Assembly (NCBI RefSeq): GCF_050948215.1
Contig: NC_135152.1
Coordinates: 8,590,310 to 8,654,309, forward strand
Direction: 5' to 3'
Origin: Halictus rubicundus
Lineage: Eukaryota > Arthropoda > Insecta > Hymenoptera > Halictidae
Length of the DNA: 64,000 bases
The notes beneath the pieces were generated by a model, which was not told where the DNA came from, did no database searches, and saw only the letters and a program-made list of their open reading frames with translations. Position 1 is the stretch's first letter. Each line of letters begins with the position of its first letter. Both the position numbers and the translations under genes were made by a program. This document shows, one piece after another, positions 58,847-64,000 of the stretch.

Positions 58847-61677
58847 AAAAGAGAAAGCAAATATTAGAAAACGTTGTCTACAACGTACAATTTTTACTGT
58901 ACTTTACTTTTTCATTACAATTTTTGTTCCAATTTACAACCTTACGCAAATCTAGCTTAGAGGTTAACTATAGCCGAGAGCATAGCTGAGAGGATAACCT
59001 TCTCTAAGCTTCCTGTTGCTAAAAGCCTGCTGCCTGTCCGTAGCATTTGGAAAATGGTGGACCGGACGCTAACCCACACGCGCAATCTTTCAGGATTCTG
59101 TATCTTCCGTTAATAACAGAATTTACGCTTCTCCCCGGCGTCGATAAGCGTATCGAAATCCGGCCGTTTCCCCGGCGAACGAACGACAATCCGTTTCCCG
59201 TTGTTCGTTCATTAAGCCGGCTAATACGACAGCGCAAACGACGCGGATCAGGAAACGTGGGCATTTCGATAGGTCAGGAATCTCGTGTAATGCCGGGGCA
59301 CACGGTCGGACCAGTTATCGTGATGCGATAATGAAACACAGATCCGTATCTGGCGGACGTTCGCCCACGTGGACATGAAGGAATGTAGGCTCCAGCTAGT
59401 GGCATTGTTGCGGGAATATGCGTCGATGGTAATAGGGAACGGTGACGTTAATGAATGCCTTATGGCGAGATCCGTACCGTATCGCCGCCGATTAAACAAG
59501 ATTTCTCGTCCGGTTGGAACGGTCCTGGATCCGCGGGCCCGGCCAGGCACGCGATCGTTTTCGAAAGGAACAGCTCTGGAAACGCTTCTATGGGGGACAT
59601 TAAAGTGTCGCTCCCCCTCCTTCGCGGTGCCCCAACGGCCTGGCACGATCACCGACGAGCAAAGCGAATCGGCACCGGTGCCCACGCTCCGGCGACATAT
59701 CGTTGCAGATCGTTGCAGATCGTTGCGGATCGTTTGCACCGCCGCGCCGGCATGTCCTTGCGCATGTCCTTACCTCGCTGTCGTCCACGAATCGTGTCCC
59801 CGAAGGCGTGGTGGTGTCGACGGTTACGCCGCGCCACGATTGTCTCGTATCTTCCATCGGCAATGGTCCGTTCCCAAACGCATAATATCCCGGCAAGTGT
59901 TAATGGCGCAATTTCACGCCGGAGTATATCATACCCGTTCGTTACAGTTATGGATTCTGTCAGGACGGCCCCGCCGTTTACTCACCCATCCTCTCGTCGG
60001 GATCGGTATCCTGACGATCTTCCCGGTCCCGACTTTCCCAGCCTCACCAAGATAACTTCGTGCGGAACAATTCGCTCTGTATCGGGAAACGTAAACGACG
60101 AGGATGTACCTACTTGTTTTCGTTCTTTCGCGAACCGAAACGTTTTTAAATCGGTGATTCGGTCTTGTCTCGATAGCTTTGCTTGATGCTGTGGATACTG
60201 TGGAACGGTGTCGAGAGTAGGACATGGTATTTTATATTGGATGCTGGCACGAAGACGTCCTGGCCAGAGACAAAGAGTGCTGGTGGATGGAATAATAAAA
60301 TTGAATAAAAATGTGACGCTAACAAGGAAAACTGTGGAGGAAAGTAGCCTGTTATGGCGAGGGTAGCCTGTTGTGGGACGTTCTAAAATCTATGGAAGAA
60401 ACTGATGCCTTCTGTCTGAAAATTTTATAATCGGTTATAGTGCTGTCTTTCATTCTTATAGAAAAGAAATTCTCGTATGGGTTGCTATTACTGCATTGAA
60501 AATCGATCCGCTGAAATTGTAGGTTAGAATAGTCTTATGTTCTGCTACGTTTCATAATTTCTTTCGAAAAGCAAGTAATCATATTTCCTGAATTTATTTA
60601 AAATCACAGTCAATTATCGTGATTCAGTTTAATCTGTCTAAAAGTAATCTGTATTAAAAGAATAATACAATTTTTGTATGGAATATTCTTTCACTGTTAT
60701 GGGGAGATTCGTGATTCATTAGAATATATTTTTGTCAAATAAATATTGTTATTGAATACTTTTCTACTGTCGAAGTAAACAAAAAATTATCTCGGAATGT
60801 ACTAGCATTTAATATTGTTTTCAACATATGAGAGGTGCAAAGAATTAAATAACGATTAAAATATTTAAATAACGGACGATTTAGTCCTGCGAGGAGGATA
60901 TTTGTAACGCTTTAAAGAATCCTCGTCCGCAAAGGATTCAGCAGCCGCTTTGCATGGCCACGTTTAGATCATAATAGATTCGTTGCCATTATATATTCGC
61001 GATCTCACCGATTGGCCAATTCTCTTCCCTCTCACAAATTAAACCAATCATTGTTCGGCGGGCAGCTTTTTCGAAACAACCTGTTTGTATGGGATCAGCA
61101 GAGCGAAGGGGTGCGCGGACGGCACGGTTGACAAATCGTCGGGCGAACCAAAGTAAAATATGGCGATGGAAAGACGAGACAAGCTACCGCGCCGACTGAT
61201 CCGCCAGCTAACGAATGGATCGATTTGCGTGCTCGTTAACAATACACGTAAGGAACACTAATGTGCCACTTTGTTTCGGACGACCTCGCCGCACGATCAG
61301 GATCCGGCCCCGAATAAAACGAGAGAACCAGATCCGCCGCGCCGTGCCGCCATGGTTTGCTCTCGGGCCTTTCGTTACGTGTCTATATCCTTGTCGGTTG
61401 ACGGCATTCACCGGGCCGATTATCCTCGACCCGTCGGGACAGTAAGCACCATGTACGGTTGATTAAACTAATCTCATAAGCTATCTACAACGAAGCGGTA
61501 GCGTCGGGGAATTACGGTAGTGCTCACTTCAATTTACAAAGTTTGGGATCCAGAAGCAAAATTCTCGCGTCACAGGGTAGCGTTTCTCTTTCAGGGACTG
61601 ACCCGAGCACTCGTGATTCCGGGTACCCGAATTTGTCATCCGGTCGAGTAGGTACAGAATTCGGAAAATTTGAAATA
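58847..61677. other. Gene-free stretch
   Basis: GC-rich 59040-60180 with two overlapping plus frames (228 and 243 codons) and several open minus frames over the same DNA; no domain in any, so treated as chance. 60400-60900 is AT-rich. Confidence 0.45.
59701..59738 (+). repeat. 10-bp tandem repeat CGTTGCAGAT
   Basis: Three and a half units with one A-to-G change and one inserted T. Confidence 0.9.
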
Positions 61678-61766
61678 CAGGTAACCCTCCTACAACACGG
61701 CATCTTATAACACGGTTTCGCTACCTGTACGTAACCCCCCTTTTTGTGTTACAGGAGGGTTACCTG
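61678..61766. mobile_element. 89-bp MITE, ends CAGGTAACCCTCCT, TA flanks
   Basis: The left arm CAGGTAACCCTCCTACAACA and the right arm in reverse complement CAGGTAACCCTCCTGTAACA differ at two bases. TA lies on both sides. The DNA could fold into a long hairpin. Confidence 0.85.
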
Positions 61767-62600
61767 TACTTTACATATTAATATAATAGAAATCAAAACT
61801 CGGAGGAAGAAATTAAAGAAATTTTCGGCTAGCCCTAAACGATCCATAATGTTTTGCCTAGCCCTAAACGCATATGTTTCATCTTGAAATCGGGCAGAAA
61901 CTTTTGCACTCACCCAATGTTTGCGGGAGCCGTATCCGTCGAGGAACGTGGCATGTGTGCGAAACTCGCCGCTCGGCCAGTTTATCGTTTATTCGCGCCG
62001 CGGTCCCGGTTTAGCAGAATTTATTTACCGAACGCGGAATATACATATCGGTCCGAGGAACCGACACGATGACGAAGCCGGAGACGAAGATGAGTTACGA
62101 CGAGCGTCGCCTGTGGCTCACGAGCCCGTCGCAAGACCGAACCACCCCACGGGCTCTCTCGTAAGCGAATTTATAAATGCTCGCGTGCCCGCACGCCGTA
62201 ACGCAGGCGTCGCGTCGGTCAGCCTTTATACGCTTGTCACGGGGAACATTGAGTAACGTCACCGGGGCCCCAGCCGATATGGCCGTCCCGATGCGACAAA
62301 TCGTCCGGATCGATCGGCTCGGGATCAAAGCCGGACCAATTCAGAAGCCATCTCCTCGGAATTTAAGATGCTACACGGCTTCTTGCTTTACGACCGCTCC
62401 ACCGCTCGAACCTGATATTTATGTGCTGGTGAAATACAGTTACCGAATTGATCCTCGTAACTTTCTTTTCACTCGGAGCTGTGCTTTGGGAGCGAAGATT
62501 ATTTTAACGGGTCCCTATAGTTTCTATTTACTCCTTCTTTAAACGAATCTGCTCAAAGAGGGTGGCTCAGTGGATTGTTTTCTCTTTGAATCATCGGTGC
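61767..62600. other. Gene-free stretch
   Basis: The 13-base block CTAGCCCTAAACG occurs twice, at about 61832 and 61859. Chance frames only. Confidence 0.5.
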
Positions 62601-62604
62601 TTAA

Positions 62605-62690
62605 CACTAAGTTCACGGAGCATTGAAAGTCACTATTTTACATTACTTTAGAAAGAACAAACAGATCAAATTTTTAGCCATTTTTTAAAA
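62605..62690 (+). mobile_element. Partial TTAA-type element
   Basis: After TTAA (62601-62604), CACTAAGTTCACGGAGCATT then GAAAGTCACTATTTTACATT aligns with the left end of the 37-kb element. The far end is uncertain (a TTAA at about 62765 is possible). Confidence 0.5.
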
Positions 62691-62823
62691 TGGTATACAC
62701 TCGAAGAAAGAAATTTTTTGAATAACTTCTCATGGCTGCGTCTTTACAATCTTGATGACCGTACATTAAAACTATCAGAAGCCGCCATTTGACAACTACG
62801 AAACGTGGGGTCGTTTGTGTGTA

Positions 62824-62870
62824 TAGTGACTTCTCTATATATGTCGCCAAGGCCTGGACGATAAACGTCG
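62824..62870 (+). mobile_element. pogo-like MITE, 47-bp terminal stub
   Basis: Only the left end remains: TAGTGACTTCTCTATATATG then GTCGCCAAGGCCTGGACGAT and AAACGTCG, after which unrelated sequence follows. Confidence 0.75.
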
Positions 62871-63183
62871 TGTTTGCAGCCCACGTTGTAAGTCACTTGT
62901 AATTAGTTAAAATATTTTAGTATCAAATATTTTACGGAAGAAGGGAAAGTGTGGAATGAAATCTAAATTCTAATATGTGTGCGCAGGTGTGTTCGCGCGT
63001 TTGCCATCGTGTCAATTCGACCCCAAGAGATAAATGAAGTTGGATAAACGAAGAACGGACGAGGGTTGAAAAAGTCGGTCCTGGCTTGTCAACGTTAATC
63101 GAAAATAGAACAGTTTCGAGCGTGGACGACCCACCGGCAGGAAGATTGAGTACTACCGTGTTCCGGAGCGGCACGGAATCCCA

Positions 63184-63590
63184 TATAAAGGCTTGGTACA
63201 GGTAGAACGCGGGAGCCGCAGCGAGCGCAACGCAAACGCGCGAAACACGCGACCACGCGCGCGCACGAGCCTCATTGGAGAATTGCAACGCGAGGATGCG
63301 GTCGCAGAGACGGAAGACGAGAACGGCGAGTCCGTGGTACGCGAACGGGCATAAAAACACACAGGCAACGGCTCGGTGTGCGTGTACTTAGCATAAGTCT
63401 CGCACCCGAGGCGCTCTCTCATCGTATTTCATGCCGGCTACGCTTATGCTACGCTCGCGCACCGCCTCTCGTCGTCCTGCTTGCTCCCTTCGCTGATCTT
63501 TTTTTCTGCCTTCTAGTTCTTCCTACGTCAATTTCGTTTCCATCGTCCCTTCACCTTCGCTAGGACTCGACTGCCCTTCTAAGGGTGAGT
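63184..63590 (+). promoter_or_regulatory. Possible TATA box and untranslated first exon with splice donor
   Basis: TATAAAG at 63184-63190 sits in a GC-rich block. About 390 bases downstream AAGG|GTGAGTAT (exon end 63584, GT at 63585) is a close match to the donor consensus on the plus strand. Between them lies pyrimidine-rich sequence without a convincing coding frame. This would fit an untranslated first exon of a gene running off the right edge. No initiator of the TCAGT type was found at the expected distance from the TATA-like box, so the call is weak. Confidence 0.22.
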
Positions 63591-63683
63591 ATCCATTCGT
63601 CGCGTGTCCGAGTCCGGTCATCTATCTCATCGTATCGTGTCACCGTGGACATGCGTTGTATCTTTGTGTATCAGGATGCGATA

Positions 63684-63715
63684 CAGTGAGAGCTCGTTTA
63701 TTCAAATCATTCCAG
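63684..63715 (+). mobile_element. pogo-like terminus near the right edge
   Basis: CAGTGAGAGCTCGTTTATTC directly follows TA, in the CAGTG-N5-CTCG form of the other pogo-like ends. Any partner would lie within the last 300 bases or beyond the window; none is seen inside. Confidence 0.4.
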
Positions 63716-64000
63716 GGACAAGGCGATTTGGATAGCTCTAACTCTCCCCTTTATCATCTTTTCTCTGTCTGTATAATCGACACTGATGTACAGGATGTCG
63801 AAAATTATGTCACGGCTAACATAACGTGACTCCACAAGGACGAAAGGTCAACAATTTTTTTTATTGCGTCTTATTCTACTCATCAGAGGGACAAAAAGTC
63901 CAAAAGAAACTATGCGTAAAAACTTAACTGTTCTCTCAAAAAATGATGACAAAGATTGTTCGTTGTCACTCTGATTTTATTTATATTATGTCAATAGCAT

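Noticed and set aside
58113..58860. Leu/Lys/Ser-repeat proteins on both strands
   Set aside because: Direct translation of the 15-bp minisatellite; openness on both strands follows from the unit length and lack of stops.
59369..60186. Two overlapping plus frames of 228 and 243 codons
   Set aside because: They overlap in different frames and several minus frames are open over the same DNA; at most one could be real and none shows a domain. A short tandem repeat lies inside.

Overview
This window looks like nuclear DNA of a bee or another hymenopteran insect. It is mostly non-coding, with sharp alternation of GC-rich and AT-rich blocks. It is full of short inverted-repeat transposon relics flanked by TA or TTAA, long (CT)n/(GA)n runs and poly-G/C tracts. 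I see no bacterial-type gene organisation, no operons, no CRISPR array, no rRNA and no convincing tRNA. The taxonomic call is an inference from texture, not from a marker gene.

Only one protein-coding segment is well supported: a first coding exon on the minus strand at 53141-53570. It encodes a signal peptide followed by a domain that resembles the N-terminal NtA (laminin-binding, TIMP-like) domain of agrin, and it ends at a good splice donor. The rest of that gene would lie to the left, beginning somewhere in positions 1-53140 or beyond. I found no second exon there, so most of the window may be one very long first intron or intron plus intergenic DNA. The GC-rich stretch at 53571-55500 is the likely 5'UTR/promoter neighbourhood. 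At the far right (63184-63584) a TATA-like box followed by a strong plus-strand splice donor could be the untranslated first exon of another gene; this is weak.

The richest content is a collection of mobile-element relics. The dominant family has at least 15 copies of a 140-195 bp non-autonomous element with ends CAGTGATTTCTCGATATATG (subfamily A) or CAGTGTTTACTCGATATATG (subfamily B), flanked by TA. Copies lie near 1.1, 2.9, 6.3, 7.1, 16.3, 17.3, 22.7, 28.8, 38.6, 40.4, 41.7, 43.7, 44.6, 56.9 and 62.8 kb. An 88-bp relative at 38402-38489 shares its first 12 bases. Their ends resemble pogo/Tigger-type termini, which also occur singly near 10.2, 24.4 and 63.7 kb. Other TA-flanked elements are at 14557-15237, 34785-35116 and 61678-61766. 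TTAA-flanked (piggyBac-like) elements are at 24539-24789, 29736-29927, 37146-37347, 50727-50873 and 56283-56481, with partial relatives at 52589, 62605 and elsewhere.

Tandem repeats include a 15-bp minisatellite of about 500 bp at 58330-58846 with a 149-bp higher-order duplication, a TTTTTACCATTC-type array at 18228-18370, a 16-bp GC-rich array at 9499-9577 next to a strong hairpin, and several microsatellites. The remaining stretches hold only short chance reading frames with no recognisable domain, and are listed as gene-free.
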